Below, piece after piece: positions 29,669-40,451 of a DNA stretch of 64,000 nt. Under the pieces are notes generated by a model. It had not been told where the DNA came from, did not search any database, and worked only from the letters and a program-made list of their open reading frames with translations. Position numbers and translations under genes: made by a program. The stretch's first letter is position 1. Each line of letters opens with the position of its first letter. Source of the DNA: Cognaticolwellia aestuarii (GTDB lineage: Bacteria; Pseudomonadota; Gammaproteobacteria; Enterobacterales; Alteromonadaceae); contig NZ_MUZV01000001.1 in assembly GCF_002000025.1 (NCBI RefSeq), positions 124,001 to 188,000 of the forward strand, given 5' to 3'.

Positions 29669-30933
29669 GAGTCATTACCTTGTGCATCAGTAACACTATT
29701 TGTATCACCTGTTTTTTGCAGCGTTTCTTGTTCACCAGCAACACGTACAGCCATACCTTCAACAGGCGTTTCCATCTGTGTTGTCACTAAGCGATGTCCT
29801 TCGCTAAAGCTGTCACGGCTATACACATAATTAGCGTCGTTGCGTAAAATATTAATTTCTTGAATATGGAGTTTATTATCTGCATCGACCAAATAAAGTT
29901 TACTTGCGCCATGTAAAGCATCTCGAGGAATAACCACTATATCGCTGAGTTCTTTGCCGGAAATATTCGCATTTACAAATGTGCCTATACGCAATTCTTT
30001 TCGCTCGTTTGATGATAAAACCCCATATGGGTCATCAACTTGCGCTATGACGTAATGTACTCTACTGCGACTATCAACCTCACCTTCATAACGCGTTAAG
30101 TGTGATGCCCAACTATGCTCGGTGCCCGACAGTTGATAAAAAATCTCAACTTTGGAAAGCTGACCTTCACTTTGGTTAATTTTAGGTAAATTCAAAAAGC
30201 CAACATCGCGTTGTTTGATTGGTAGCCTTACTTCGGCATAATCAACCGCAAATGTTTTTGCCAACGTAGAGCCCATGCTGACATATTGACCAATATCAAC
30301 TTGCTTCTCTTTAACTATCGCGTCATACGGGGCGGTAATTTTAGTGCGAGCAAGTTTCAGCTCCGCGTCAGCAACATCTGCCATTGCGGCTTTAACATCT
30401 GCTTTCGCTTTTTGTAATTGCGGTAAACGTAAAGCGAGTATTGGTGCATCAGACACTGCCTTTCCGGTTAGTTGCCACTCATCTTCTGCTTGATCTTTTC
30501 TTGCTTGCTCTTCAACCAAAGCCGCTTTAGCTGCATCTAGCCTCGACTGTGCCTGCAATAAGCTTACTTGATAGCTGCTATCGTCAATAGTCAGTAATAC
30601 TTCGCCTTTGTTAAAAAAACCACCAACATTAAACTTGTCGTTAACTGAGATTATTTGCCCTGAAACCTCCGACACTAAATTAGTTTGTGTTCGAGGCATA
30701 ACACTACCTTGACTGCTAATAACAAACCTAACATTTTGCCTTTCAATCTCTCTGACCTCGACCAGTGGTGCTTTGATGATGGCCGGTTTTTTCGCTGGTT
30801 TAGGTGATAAAATAGCAAAAATAATCAAACTAATAATCGCCAGCAAGATAATAGCGATGGGGGTTAGTACAAAACGTAATGGGATCATACGTCTGTTTTG
30901 CTTTTTGTTATTCTCAACAGCAGAGTTCATCAT
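29665..30933 (-). CDS. RND efflux periplasmic adaptor (HlyD/AcrA family)
   Basis: This 422-aa adaptor connects the RND permease to an outer-membrane channel. It has one N-terminal membrane anchor (about residues 22-46), a beta/lipoyl hybrid domain (FNKGEVLLTIDDSSYQV), a coiled-coil hairpin rich in Ala/Lys/Glu (residues about 125-200), then beta-barrel and membrane-proximal domains. It is the first gene of a two-gene operon with the pump, overlapping by 4 bases. No local regulator gene is present. Confidence 0.9.
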   Translation of the reverse strand: MMNSAVENNKKQNRRMIPLRFVLTPIAIILLAIISLIIFAILSPKPAKKPAIIKAPLVEVREIERQNVRFVISSQGSVMPRTQTNLVSEVSGQIISVNDKFNVGGFFNKGEVLLTIDDSSYQVSLLQAQSRLDAAKAALVEEQARKDQAEDEWQLTGKAVSDAPILALRLPQLQKAKADVKAAMADVADAELKLARTKITAPYDAIVKEKQVDIGQYVSMGSTLAKTFAVDYAEVRLPIKQRDVGFLNLPKINQSEGQLSKVEIFYQLSGTEHSWASHLTRYEGEVDSRSRVHYVIAQVDDPYGVLSSNERKELRIGTFVNANISGKELSDIVVIPRDALHGASKLYLVDADNKLHIQEINILRNDANYVYSRDSFSEGHRLVTTQMETPVEGMAVRVAGEQETLQKTGDTNSVTDAQGNDS

Positions 30934-31071
30934 TGATTCTCAATAAAAAGGTAATAAAAGGTATTACACTACTAAACGAATTTAATAATATAACCCTAGC
31001 TTGGGTTAATATAGGAATAATAATAACTTAGCGTGTTAAATTAACAAGTTTTAAACACCTATTCATCAACG

Positions 31072-31452
31072 TTAATGTTTACTAATGAACTTAGCCCAAG
31101 ACAGTAATATTTCTCTAAGATCCTCACTACCACAGGCTGCTGAGTCTTGCTGATCAAAATCGATATTCTCTTCAATAAGTCCATCTGGCAAAATTTCTAA
31201 TCCATCCATACTGGCATTAGTTTGGATAGTGACATCACCGCGGTTAAAGACTGCGCTGTATTCATTACCTGTAATGATGATTTCGGTTTGTTTTTCTTGC
31301 TCTATGTCTGAAATAGCTGACAACAACTGCTGCAATTTTTCGGTACTTGTTCCCACTTCTACCTCTAACCACGGGCCGATAACTTCGTGATCAAGTGAAA
31401 ATTTGGCTGTTGCTACACCTGTGATCGGATCATCTATAAACTGATATTCCAT
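31072..31452 (-). CDS. yacL: YacL family protein (UPF0231)
   Basis: This 126-aa acidic soluble protein matches YacL: it starts MEYQFIDDPITGVATAKFS, has the HEVIGPWLEVEV segment, and ends with the Cys-Gly-x-Glu-Asp-Leu block. Function is unknown. In E. coli yacL sits beside acnB; here acnB is about 6 kb away, so the old neighbourhood is partly kept. GAGG lies 5 bases before the ATG. Confidence 0.85.
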   Translation of the reverse strand: MEYQFIDDPITGVATAKFSLDHEVIGPWLEVEVGTSTEKLQQLLSAISDIEQEKQTEIIITGNEYSAVFNRGDVTIQTNASMDGLEILPDGLIEENIDFDQQDSAACGSEDLREILLSWAKFISKH

Positions 31453-31505
31453 ACTTACCTCATAAATTTTTGCTAAAGCCCAATTTAAGGACCGTAATAT
31501 AACTA

Positions 31506-31733
31506 ACCTGAACTCTGGATAATGAGCGCTTGATATTCAAGGAATCAAAAGCTTAGGTGGCAAAGTAAATGCTATAGCAAGGTAAACATCACTAATAGAC
31601 ACCATCAATGCTTCATTTTATGCCATTTCCAAGGCAAAACGTTTATCAATAGCGAACTATTTATCGACATTTTAACGCAGATAATGGGTTAAAAAGGAGG
31701 ATTGAGCAAGTGCTGCTTATTCAGAGTTCAGAT
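31506..31733. repeat. MITE-like element with about 17-bp terminal inverted repeats
   Basis: The ends read CTGAACTCTGGATAA (31508-31522) and TTATTCAGAGTTCAG (31717-31731), inverted complements with one mismatch; one further base pair outside is compatible. TAACTA flanks both ends (31500-31505 and 31734-31739), a possible 6-bp target duplication. There is no coding sequence inside. A related element with similar ends lies at 62523-62691. Confidence 0.5.
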
Positions 31734-32148
31734 TAACTAGTCTGGATTATAAGCTAATTCTTTCGATAAAAATCAATAAATAACTCACTACCCATTGCCG
31801 TTATGGCCATTGGCAACGAAGCATCAACAACTTATAATGATTATAGCTACCTGATTACAATACCCCTTCAATTGCATCTCAACGATATGCTTGAAATCAG
31901 ATTGCGATTACATGCAAAGCAATAATCAAAAAAAAGACTATATTTATGACAGTGCTTTAAATTAATGATCGTCAATATTTTCAATGTAAAAAGGCCGTTC
32001 TTAAGCTGATTAACCGCAAAGCTAACATAAGACAAAGCCGAATGAAACGTTGAGTAACGATGTAGAATAAACCCAAATGCCTTACCTAATTGTTCCGTTC
32101 AGGGAGTCTACCATTCACCATAATGTTAATAATCAAGTAATACCGCCG
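31734..32148. other. Intergenic region before the solute-binding protein gene
   Basis: No gene, RNA or clear promoter was recognised in this AT-rich stretch between the MITE-like element and the signal-peptide start at 32149. The upstream part of the next reading frame (from 32077) falls here. Confidence 0.35.
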
Positions 32149-32910
32149 ATGCCTGCACGTGCAATACGCTTTGTGGTTAGTTTCTGTATTTGCTTATTTT
32201 TTATTTCTTTAGACACTAAAGCTAAGGTTACAGAAACAATCGTTGTTGCTATGTATGTTGAACCACCGTTTTCTGAAATAATTGATGGTGAATTTTCCGG
32301 TGAAAATATTAATGTTGCTAATGCATTAGCCGCTAAGCTAGGTTATAAAACTAAGTTTGTTTATTGTCCTGTCGCACGTTGTTTTTCTTTTGTAGAAAGT
32401 GGCCAAGCAGACATGATTATAGCGGTAAGAAAAACTGCGATAAGAGAGCAGTTTCTTCATTATCTTGAACCACCAATTAAAATACAAAAGTTACCACTAA
32501 AATTTTATACCCTTACCGACAATAATATTACTTTAAATCATTACGACGATTTGACTCCTTTAAAGGTGGGCGTGTTACGAGGTGTTTCATATTTTGATCC
32601 CTTTGATCACGACAAGCACATATCTAAAGTGGCGTTAAGTAATCATAAGCAGCTCATTGATATGTTACTAAAAGGTAGAATTGATACTTTTTTGGAGCGC
32701 GAAGAGTCTGTACTACCGTTGGTAGATGAAAAAATTTATGCTACTAATATTAGCATCGCTAAGTATTCATATAATGAAGATGTAGGCTCTTATATTGCGA
32801 TTGCGAAGCAATCACCACTAGCAAATGAGATCGTTAAGTTGTCAGCAGCATTACAGCGCTTGTACGACAGTGGAGAATTATCAGCAATACTACATAAAAG
32901 CGAAAAATAG
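32149..32910 (+). CDS. Periplasmic solute-binding protein, family 3-like
   Basis: This protein of about 253 aa has a signal peptide (MPARAIRFVVSFCICLFFIS...) and a type II periplasmic binding fold of the SBP_bac_3 kind (VVAMYVEPPFSEIIDG..., then LAAKLGYKTKF, ...VESGQADMIIAVRKT). Solitary members with no ABC transporter are common in Shewanella- and Colwellia-type genomes. The ligand is unknown. The frame is open from an ATG at 32077, but the signal peptide begins at residue 25 of that version, so ATG 32149 was preferred; neither has a clear ribosome site. Confidence 0.75.
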   Translation: MPARAIRFVVSFCICLFFISLDTKAKVTETIVVAMYVEPPFSEIIDGEFSGENINVANALAAKLGYKTKFVYCPVARCFSFVESGQADMIIAVRKTAIREQFLHYLEPPIKIQKLPLKFYTLTDNNITLNHYDDLTPLKVGVLRGVSYFDPFDHDKHISKVALSNHKQLIDMLLKGRIDTFLEREESVLPLVDEKIYATNISIAKYSYNEDVGSYIAIAKQSPLANEIVKLSAALQRLYDSGELSAILHKSEK

Positions 32911-32987
32911 TCAGGTAATACATTGAACTATCTGGTGACTGATACGTCTATTCAGTAACATTTCGTTTACTTTGTTTTGATATTACT

Positions 32988-33794
32988 GTGCTAAAAGGGA
33001 ATTATACGACACTCATATACTCGTTACTCATTCATGCACTTTTGTTTTTTATGATATTTATTGCTCAGCCAACAAAGCAACATTTAGCTCAACCCGAAAC
33101 TAAAGTAATACCCATTAAAAGTTTTATCTATTATGCCCCCAAGTTAGCAAAGCCAGAAGTTATGATTGCAGATCAACAGCAAGTCAACACCACTCCCGTT
33201 GAATCCCCTCAAACAGAAAAAGCTCTAAAGAAAAAACAACAAACAAAAGAAAATCAAAAAACTGCATCTAACAATGATATTAAAAAAGTGACAAAGCTCC
33301 CTAAGCTATCCGCAGATAATAATAAATTCCCCCCTTTACCTGAAATAGCCACTAGCACTTTGCCAACAAATGACAAAAGCGTGGCTTCAACACAAACTCC
33401 TCCTGTACCAAAGCCCAAAAAGAGAAAACTAGATAGTTTTACACAACTACAAAATTTACGCAGCAAACTTAACCAAAGGGCGGCCAGTAATGTCGACAAC
33501 CCTTATCAAGATTACCAAGCACCCTCGATATTTAATACAAATGTAAAATCAGTGCCTCATTCAGTCCCTTTGCGTGATGAAGAAAAAGAGCGAGAAAAAC
33601 GCACCAAAAATATGGGCAGCGGTATAGCCATTACTAAAGGGGAAGATGGCGTGTGCTCTATCACACAAGACATGAGCGCTTATGGCTTAAGCGAGGGTTC
33701 ATCAAGACAATTTTTTAGTTGTGGCGAGTCCAAGTTTGATAAGAATTTTCGCGAACATATGAAAAAAGTAAAGGCCAAGATAGGTAAAAACTAA
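32988..33794 (+). CDS. TonB/TolA N-terminal-like protein without TonB C-terminal domain
   Basis: This 268-aa protein has one N-terminal membrane helix with the Ser...His pattern (SLLIHALLFFMIFIAQP) that TonB and TolA use to contact proton-driven ExbB/ExbD-like partners. A long Lys/Pro/Gln-rich periplasmic linker (residues 35-190) follows, then a short C-terminal region with two Cys (GVCSITQDM, FFSCGES). That end does not look like a TonB C-terminal domain. The start is GTG at 32988; no ATG precedes the helix and the ribosome site is weak. Similar proteins are common in Alteromonadales; no function is known to me. Confidence 0.55.
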   Translation: MLKGNYTTLIYSLLIHALLFFMIFIAQPTKQHLAQPETKVIPIKSFIYYAPKLAKPEVMIADQQQVNTTPVESPQTEKALKKKQQTKENQKTASNNDIKKVTKLPKLSADNNKFPPLPEIATSTLPTNDKSVASTQTPPVPKPKKRKLDSFTQLQNLRSKLNQRAASNVDNPYQDYQAPSIFNTNVKSVPHSVPLRDEEKEREKRTKNMGSGIAITKGEDGVCSITQDMSAYGLSEGSSRQFFSCGESKFDKNFREHMKKVKAKIGKN

Positions 33795-34073
33795 ATAAAG
33801 TATAACGAACTTTTGCTGAAACTGAACGGTAAAGGCTTTGCTTGAACGAAACTAAAAAAAACAGAATAAAGCTTAAGTTTCAGCAGCTTAAATAACAACC
33901 ATAATTATAACTGCTAAAATTATTGAACATAAAAATAATTATTTCACACTCAAAACATTGATATAAACGCTATTTTAACGCCATATTATTACCACTGTCT
34001 TGAACTTGCTCTCCTGAAGCGTAAACTTAACAAATAAGCTATTTTTACAGCCCTTTTCAGGAAGAAAGTTATC

Positions 34074-35042
34074 ATGCTTAATAGAATCTTAATTAGCTTC
34101 GTATTTTTACTTTGCGCCGGTTGCAGTCACGAGCAAGAAAATATCGCATTAGGCACCTTAGAACGTGATCGAATTGCACATACAGCAACAACCAGTGAAG
34201 TGATCACCGACTTACCTATAGCAGCAGGAAGTAAAGTTATTAAAGGCATGGTATTAGTTAGACTTGATGACGATTTACAAAAAGCGTCGGTTGCTAAAGC
34301 AAGAGCACAAGTACAACAAGCGCAAGCAACCTTAGACAAAGCACACAACGGTGCGCGGACAGAAGAGGTGGCGGCAGCAAAGGCTAATGTTGCCAGAGCT
34401 AAGGCCGCTTTAGCAAAAAGCAGCGCACATTACGCCCGAGAGAAAAGCTTAATAAAAGCTAACTTAACGAGCCAAGCCGCGCTCGATGATGCACTTGCAA
34501 ACCGTGATGAACATTTAGCAGCGCTAAATAATACGCAAGAGCAATTATTACAACTTATTAATGGTACTCGTATTGAAGATTTAGCCATTGCTGAAGCCGT
34601 TTTAGCAAGTAGTCTTGCCATGTTAGCCAGTGAAGAAAAAAAACTCAGTAATTTAACTATTACCGCAAAGCGCGATGGTATTCTAGATAACTTACCATGG
34701 AATTTAGGAGAACGTGTTACTGCTGGAAGTCCCGTCGCCATAGTATTAGCAGGCAAAGCACCTTTTGCTCGTGTTTATATTCCTGAGCCTTACCGTGTTC
34801 ATGTCAAAGTTGGCGATTCATTAACGGTACATGTTGATGGTATAACTAAACCTATACTCGGTAATGTTCGCTGGATAGCTACCGAACCTGCATTCACACC
34901 TTATTATGCGCTTAACCAAGCCGAGCGTGCTAACTTAATGTATTTAGCCGAAATTATATTACCTGATAGTGCTGCCGATTTGCCCAGCGGTATTCCCGCT
35001 CAAGTCGTTTTACCGGTAATAACTGACCTAAGTGAACGCTAA
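34074..35042 (+). CDS. HlyD-family adaptor lipoprotein of an ABC-2 exporter
   Basis: This 322-aa lipid-anchored adaptor has a lipobox LLCAGC (Cys17). It has a lipoyl-type segment (LPIAAGSKVIKGMVLVRLDDD), a long coiled-coil hairpin dominated by Ala/Lys/Glu (about residues 75-205), and a returning lipoyl half. It resembles YbhG and other adaptors of ABC-2 type drug exporters. Its stop overlaps the ATG of the ATPase gene by one base (TAATG), so adaptor, ATPase and permease form one operon. Confidence 0.85.
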   Translation: MLNRILISFVFLLCAGCSHEQENIALGTLERDRIAHTATTSEVITDLPIAAGSKVIKGMVLVRLDDDLQKASVAKARAQVQQAQATLDKAHNGARTEEVAAAKANVARAKAALAKSSAHYAREKSLIKANLTSQAALDDALANRDEHLAALNNTQEQLLQLINGTRIEDLAIAEAVLASSLAMLASEEKKLSNLTITAKRDGILDNLPWNLGERVTAGSPVAIVLAGKAPFARVYIPEPYRVHVKVGDSLTVHVDGITKPILGNVRWIATEPAFTPYYALNQAERANLMYLAEIILPDSAADLPSGIPAQVVLPVITDLSER

Positions 35043-35998
35043 TGGCAGAGTTAGCTATTGAGGCAAATAATTTAACGCGAAAATTTGCTGAGATGACAGC
35101 GGTATCATCATTAAATTTACAAGTAGAAAAACAACAAATTTATGGTTTTCTTGGTCCTAATGGCTCAGGAAAAACCACCGCTATTCGATTGTTTACTGGC
35201 TTACTTAAACCCAGTAGCGGCCACGTTAAGGTATTAGGTTACAATTTACCTGTAGATGCCGAGCGTTTACGTAGACAAATAGGTTACATGACCCAAAAGT
35301 TTTCACTTTATGATGATTTAACGCTAACTGAGAATATGCAGTTTATTGCTCGTGTTTATGGTTTAAACCCTAAGGAGCAAAAATCTCGCCTTGACGAACT
35401 TATTAGTATCTATCAACTAACAGCGCTTAAAAAACAATTAGCCGGGAGTTTAAGTGGCGGTCAAAAGCAACGTTTAGCACTCGCCTGTGCGGTAATGCAT
35501 AAACCTAAATTATTATTTTTGGATGAACCTACCTCAGCGGTAGATCCTGAAAATCGTCGTGAATTTTGGGAGCAGTTATTTGATCTTTGTGATCAGGGCG
35601 TTACTATTTTAGTTTCCACTCATTATATGGATGAAGCTGAGCGCTGTCATAAATTGGCAATATTAGAAAATGGTATTAAACGTGCCGACGATTCACCCGC
35701 ACAATTAATGGCTAACATGCCAGCGAATGTTATTGAGGTTTCAACGGATAACCTTAGACAATTAAAACAACAATTAGTCGCTTTACCCGAAGTCGTATCG
35801 GCTTCACAGCTTGGTGCTCATTTACGTGTTTTGGTCAATAAATCTATTGCTGATCCCATGACTTTTCTTAAACAAAGCCATATTATGCCAAGTCATACCG
35901 CAATGCACTTGGTGCGAGCGAGTCTTGAAGATGTTTTTGTTTTATCAACAGGCAATCACATTATGCCAAGGGCATCAATTAATAAGGTTGAGCAATGA
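35042..35998 (+). CDS. ABC-2 exporter ATP-binding protein
   Basis: This 318-aa cytoplasmic ATPase powers the exporter encoded by its neighbours. Walker A GPNGSGKTT (residues 38-46), Q-loop YMTQKFSLYDDLT, signature LSGGQ (137-141), Walker B LLFLDE (157-162) and the H-loop STHYMDEAER are all intact. It is a single-domain protein of the CcmA/YbhF N-terminal type. It overlaps the permease gene by 4 bases. Confidence 0.92.
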   Translation: MAELAIEANNLTRKFAEMTAVSSLNLQVEKQQIYGFLGPNGSGKTTAIRLFTGLLKPSSGHVKVLGYNLPVDAERLRRQIGYMTQKFSLYDDLTLTENMQFIARVYGLNPKEQKSRLDELISIYQLTALKKQLAGSLSGGQKQRLALACAVMHKPKLLFLDEPTSAVDPENRREFWEQLFDLCDQGVTILVSTHYMDEAERCHKLAILENGIKRADDSPAQLMANMPANVIEVSTDNLRQLKQQLVALPEVVSASQLGAHLRVLVNKSIADPMTFLKQSHIMPSHTAMHLVRASLEDVFVLSTGNHIMPRASINKVEQ

Positions 35999-37140
35999 AC
36001 TCCTTATTAAGAATTCAAGCCATTGTTATCAAAGAGTTAATTCAACTTAAGCGCGATAGAATGACTTTCGGCATGGTGATCATGATCCCCCTAGTGCAAT
36101 TGCTACTGTTTGCTTTTGCCATTAATACCAATATACGCCATATTCCTGTTGGTATTGTCGATCAAAGCCAAACCGCATTAAGTCGAGTATTACAACAAAC
36201 GATTACAGCGACTAGTATCGTTGATTTCACTCGTCATTATACTTCGTTAGCGCAGGCGCAAGCCGCTATTGACCGCGGTGATGTTCGAGCGGTGTTGGTT
36301 ATTCCAGACGATGTTAGCCAGCGTTTAGTACGTCACGCTACTGTTGGTTTTGGCACATCTTCGGCAAGTGATCAAGAAACTAGCCGCCCTATTGCACAAT
36401 GGTTAGTGGATGGCTCTGATACTGCAATTGCCGCTAGCATAAAAAGTTTACGCAATATGCCCTTAGCTGAGTTATTAGACAAACCCGTCAATCGTAATGT
36501 ACCAACCTTTGAAGTGACAATAATCTATAACCCAGAACAACGTAGTGTAGTTAATATAGTACCAGGGCTAGTTGGTATTATTCTCACCATGACCATGATC
36601 ATGTTCACCTCAGCCGCTATTGTTCGCGAGCGAGAACGTGGCAACATGGAACTCTTAATTACCACCCCTTTAGCATCACTTGAATTAATGATAGGTAAAA
36701 TTTTCCCCTATATTTTTATTGGGGCAATCCAAGTCATTATTATTTTAGGCTTAGGGTATTGCTTTTTTAACGCACCAATTAATGGCGGTTTGTGGCAATT
36801 AACTTTCGCAACCCTACTCTTTATCTGCGCAAGTTTGGTGTTAGGTTTAGTGATATCGACGTTAGCGAAAAACCAATTACAATCCATGCAAATGACGGTG
36901 TTTATCTTACTACCGTCCATATTATTATCCGGCTTTATGTTTCCTTACGAAGGTATGCCAGAAATAGCGCAGTACATCGCAGAAGGTTTACCGGCAACTC
37001 ACTTTATTCGATTAGTGCGTGGCGTTGTTTTACGTGACGTGGCTGTCATCGATATGACCTTTGATATGCTATGGCTGATTGGCTTTACTATACTAGGGTT
37101 AATACTAGCAGCACTGCGGTTTAAAAAATCACTGGATTAG
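35995..37140 (+). CDS. ABC-2 type exporter permease (YbhR/YbhS-like)
   Basis: This 381-aa inner-membrane subunit has an N-terminal helix (MTFGMVIMIPLVQLLLFAFA), a large extracytoplasmic domain (about residues 45-185) and five C-terminal helices with the ABC-2 signature segment (ERERGNMELLITTPL). It forms a homodimer or works with an unlinked partner, since only one permease gene is present. Substrates of relatives are drugs or cations. The operon ends at the terminator at 37163. Confidence 0.9.
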   Translation: MNSLLRIQAIVIKELIQLKRDRMTFGMVIMIPLVQLLLFAFAINTNIRHIPVGIVDQSQTALSRVLQQTITATSIVDFTRHYTSLAQAQAAIDRGDVRAVLVIPDDVSQRLVRHATVGFGTSSASDQETSRPIAQWLVDGSDTAIAASIKSLRNMPLAELLDKPVNRNVPTFEVTIIYNPEQRSVVNIVPGLVGIILTMTMIMFTSAAIVRERERGNMELLITTPLASLELMIGKIFPYIFIGAIQVIIILGLGYCFFNAPINGGLWQLTFATLLFICASLVLGLVISTLAKNQLQSMQMTVFILLPSILLSGFMFPYEGMPEIAQYIAEGLPATHFIRLVRGVVLRDVAVIDMTFDMLWLIGFTILGLILAALRFKKSLD

Positions 37141-37162
37141 TGAACGCAAATTAGCAATTAAA

Positions 37163-37199
37163 AAACGTCGATTGATGATAATCAATCGACGTTTATCTT
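37163..37199 (+). terminator. Rho-independent terminator after the ABC exporter operon
   Basis: AAACGTCGATTGAT (37163-37176) pairs perfectly with ATCAATCGACGTTT (37181-37194) across a 4-base loop, followed by ATCTTTTT. It lies 22 bases after the permease stop. Confidence 0.9.
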
Positions 37200-37330
37200 T
37201 TTGATGCTTTTACATTATATCGCCATCAGCATGACTAGTAGCATTATCGTACATAATAACCAGCAGCCGAGTGCATACTTCAACTAATCACTGAGCCGCT
37301 GTTGTTTCTATAGCGCTAAGTAAAAGCAAA

Positions 37331-39931
37331 CTAGGCTTCAACTTGTAAAATTACCGTATCAGCTTTACTGGTATAGCTGTCCATTTGATGAAAATTCAAA
37401 TAACGATAAGTATCAGCTGCAGTAGCATTAATTTGCGATGCGTATTGCATGTACTCATCAACTGACGGTAATTTACCTAAAATAGCGCCAACCCCTGCCA
37501 ACTCGGCTGACGTTAGATAAACATTTGCACCATTACCTAAACGGTTAGGAAAGTTGCGTGTTGAAGTGGAAAGTACCGTGGATTTTTCTGCAACACGCGC
37601 TTGGTTACCCATACAAAGCGAACAGCCAGGGGTTTCCATACGTGCGCCAGCTTTACCATAGATATTATAATAACCTTCAGCGGTAAGTTGATCTCTATCC
37701 ATTTTCGTTGGTGGTGCAACCCATAAACGAGTCGGTAAGGTTTTACCAAACTTTTCAATCAGCTTGCCGGCAGCGCGGAAGTGACCAATATTGGTCATAC
37801 AAGAACCGATAAACACTTCATCAATGTCGACACCGGCAACATCAGACAACAGTTTTGCATCATCAGGATCATTAGGACAACAAACAATGGGCTCTTTAAT
37901 ATCAGCTAAATCAATTTCAATAATGTGGGCGTATTCAGCATCAGCATCGGCGGCCATCAATGTAGGCTTAGCTAACCATGCTTGCATACCATTAATACGA
38001 CGGGTAATAGTGCGAACATCGCCATAACCTTCACTGATCATCCATTTAAGCATAACAATATTTGATTGCAAGTACTCTGCCACAGAGTCTTCTTCAAGCT
38101 TAATTGAACAGCCAGCCGCTGAGCGCTCGGCTGAAGCATCAGATAATTCAAAAGCTTGCTCCACAGTTAAGCCTTTAAGCCCTTCTATTTCTAATATGCG
38201 ACCAGAGAACTCGTTAATTTTCCCTGCTTTTTCAACCGTCAACAAACCATTTTTAATACCGTAATAAGGAATAGCATGCACTAAATCACGTAAGGTGATA
38301 CCTGGTTGCATTTCCCCTTTAAAACGTACTAAAACTGATTCAGGCATATCAAGTGGCATTACGCCTGTTGCGGCAGCAAAAGCCACTAAGCCAGAACCAG
38401 CCGGAAATGAAATACCTAAAGGGAAACGGGTATGTGAGTCGCCGCCAGTGCCCACAGTATCAGGTAATAGCATACGGTTTAGCCACGAATGAATAACACC
38501 ATCACCAGGGCGTAATGAAACACCGCCACGATTCATCATAAAGTCAGGCAAGGTGTGATGTGTAACAACATCAACAGGTTTAGGGTAAGCTGAAGTATGA
38601 CAAAACGACTGCATGGTTAAATCAGCTGAAAAACCTAGGCAGGCTAAATCTTTTAATTCATCACGTGTCATGGGGCCAGTAGTATCTTGAGAGCCTACTG
38701 TGGTCATTTTAGGCTCGCAGTATTGACCGGCCCGAATGCCTTCCACACCACAAGCCTTACCCACCATTTTCTGCGCTAAGGTAAATCCTTTAGTGGAAGA
38801 CGTTATCGCAGCTTGCTGTGCAAAAATATCCGGTATAGACACACCTAACGCATCACAAGCTCGAGTGGTTAGGCCTCGGCCAATAATTAACGGAATACGT
38901 CCACCAGCTCGCACTTCGTCTAATAAAACCGGACTAAGTGTAAATTCGGCAATAACCTCACCAGTCGAGTTTTTAACTACCCCTTCATAAGGGTAGATAT
39001 CAATCACATCGCCCATATGCATTTTCTGTACATCTAATTCAATCGGTAATGCGCCTGAATCTTCCATAGTATTGTAAAAAATGGGGGCAATTTTACCACC
39101 TAAACATACACCGCCAGCACGTTTATTGGGGATATAGGGAATATCATCCCCCATAAACCACAGCACTGAGTTTGTAGCTGATTTACGTGATGAGCCAGTG
39201 CCGACCACATCACCAACATAGGCCAGTGGAATGCCATCTTCTTGCAATGCTTCAATTTGTTTGATTGGTCCGACAGCCCCTTCTTCATCAGGGGTAATAC
39301 CTTCGCGTTCAATTTTTAGCATCGCTTTTGCGTGTAATGGAATATCAGGGCGAGACCAAGCATCAGGGGCTGGTGATAAGTCATCAGTATTCGTTTCACC
39401 ACTGACTTTAAACACTTTAACGGTAATTTTTTCTGCTACTTTCTCTTTTGATGTAAACCATTCTCCGTCCGCCCAAGATTGCAATACTTGCTTAGCTGCA
39501 GTATTACCTGCTTGCGCTTTTTCTTGTACATCATGAAAGGCATCGAACATTAACAAAGTGTGTGATAACCCTTCAGCGGCAGTGGCCGATAATGTTTCGT
39601 GCTCTAAAAGCTCTATCATTGGCTGAATATTGTAACCACCCAGCATAGTACCTAGCAATTTCGTTGCTTGCTCTGCTGATAAAATAGGGGACGTTGCTTC
39701 ACCTTTAGTAACTGCCGCTAGAAATCCCGCTTTTACATAAGCAGCATCATCAACACCTGCAGGCACTCGATGGGTTAATAAATCTATTAAAAATGTTTCT
39801 TCACCTGCTGGTGGAGCTTTAATTAACTCTACCAAAGCCGCAGTTTGTTCGGCATCTAAGGGCTTTGGCACAATACCTTCAGCTGCGCGTTCGTCTATAT
39901 GTTTACGATAATCTTGAAGCACGGTGTTCAC
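37331..39931 (-). CDS. acnB: Bifunctional aconitate hydratase B / 2-methylisocitrate dehydratase
   Basis: AcnB converts citrate to isocitrate through cis-aconitate in the TCA cycle and can also act on 2-methylisocitrate. The protein is 866 aa, one longer than E. coli AcnB (865). It begins with the AcnB HEAT-like domain (residues 1-160), then the swivel domain 4, then domains 1-3. The three [4Fe-4S] ligand cysteines are in place: Cys711 (GSCMTN), Cys770 and Cys773 (GCSLCMGNQ), each one position from the E. coli residues. It is transcribed away from a second, different AcnB gene at 40452. Confidence 0.95.
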   Translation of the reverse strand: MNTVLQDYRKHIDERAAEGIVPKPLDAEQTAALVELIKAPPAGEETFLIDLLTHRVPAGVDDAAYVKAGFLAAVTKGEATSPILSAEQATKLLGTMLGGYNIQPMIELLEHETLSATAAEGLSHTLLMFDAFHDVQEKAQAGNTAAKQVLQSWADGEWFTSKEKVAEKITVKVFKVSGETNTDDLSPAPDAWSRPDIPLHAKAMLKIEREGITPDEEGAVGPIKQIEALQEDGIPLAYVGDVVGTGSSRKSATNSVLWFMGDDIPYIPNKRAGGVCLGGKIAPIFYNTMEDSGALPIELDVQKMHMGDVIDIYPYEGVVKNSTGEVIAEFTLSPVLLDEVRAGGRIPLIIGRGLTTRACDALGVSIPDIFAQQAAITSSTKGFTLAQKMVGKACGVEGIRAGQYCEPKMTTVGSQDTTGPMTRDELKDLACLGFSADLTMQSFCHTSAYPKPVDVVTHHTLPDFMMNRGGVSLRPGDGVIHSWLNRMLLPDTVGTGGDSHTRFPLGISFPAGSGLVAFAAATGVMPLDMPESVLVRFKGEMQPGITLRDLVHAIPYYGIKNGLLTVEKAGKINEFSGRILEIEGLKGLTVEQAFELSDASAERSAAGCSIKLEEDSVAEYLQSNIVMLKWMISEGYGDVRTITRRINGMQAWLAKPTLMAADADAEYAHIIEIDLADIKEPIVCCPNDPDDAKLLSDVAGVDIDEVFIGSCMTNIGHFRAAGKLIEKFGKTLPTRLWVAPPTKMDRDQLTAEGYYNIYGKAGARMETPGCSLCMGNQARVAEKSTVLSTSTRNFPNRLGNGANVYLTSAELAGVGAILGKLPSVDEYMQYASQINATAADTYRYLNFHQMDSYTSKADTVILQVEA

Positions 39932-40451
39932 CTCTAAAATAAGCGATAGTTAACCTTAACTCTTTTCTTTCAACTTGCTAGCCAAGTTGATGCAAACTAA
40001 GTTTGTTAAGTATCTGAGATTAAGTAAAATTTCATTAATACTATACGCCAACATGTACATTAATTGAACTGCGGCAGTAATCACCAGCCGTATCGATACC
40101 ATTAATGCTGCTTATAATTAATTTAAATCAGTAACTTAAAGAGAACACTGACACGAGTTCTACGACTAAATGATTAGAGCGATTTGGCACATTTATGTTT
40201 AAGCTACATATTTGGTATACACTGCTTAAACATATCATCGACTATGGTTAAGCTTTGACGATAAATTATGACGATAGACCATGGTCATATGATCAACATA
40301 ACTATAGCTTCTGTTGGCTATATCCACCGTGAATAGTGTTTATTTTACCAAATGATTCATAGTCACTAAAAAATCAGGTAAAATAGCGCCAAAATATGTC
40401 CCAGCTAATGATCATGTTATTAGCATCTTACAGCGAGAGAGAGAGTATCAA
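39932..40451. other. Divergent promoter region between the two aconitase genes
   Basis: This 520-base region contains no gene. It must hold promoters for both acnB copies. Visible structures are the inverted repeat CAACTTG-CTAGC-CAAGTTG (39971-39989), in the leader of the minus-strand acnB, and a possible -10 box (TAAAAT, near 40380) about 70 bases before the plus-strand gene. The ribosome site of the latter is an unusual GAGAGAGAG run. Confidence 0.5.
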
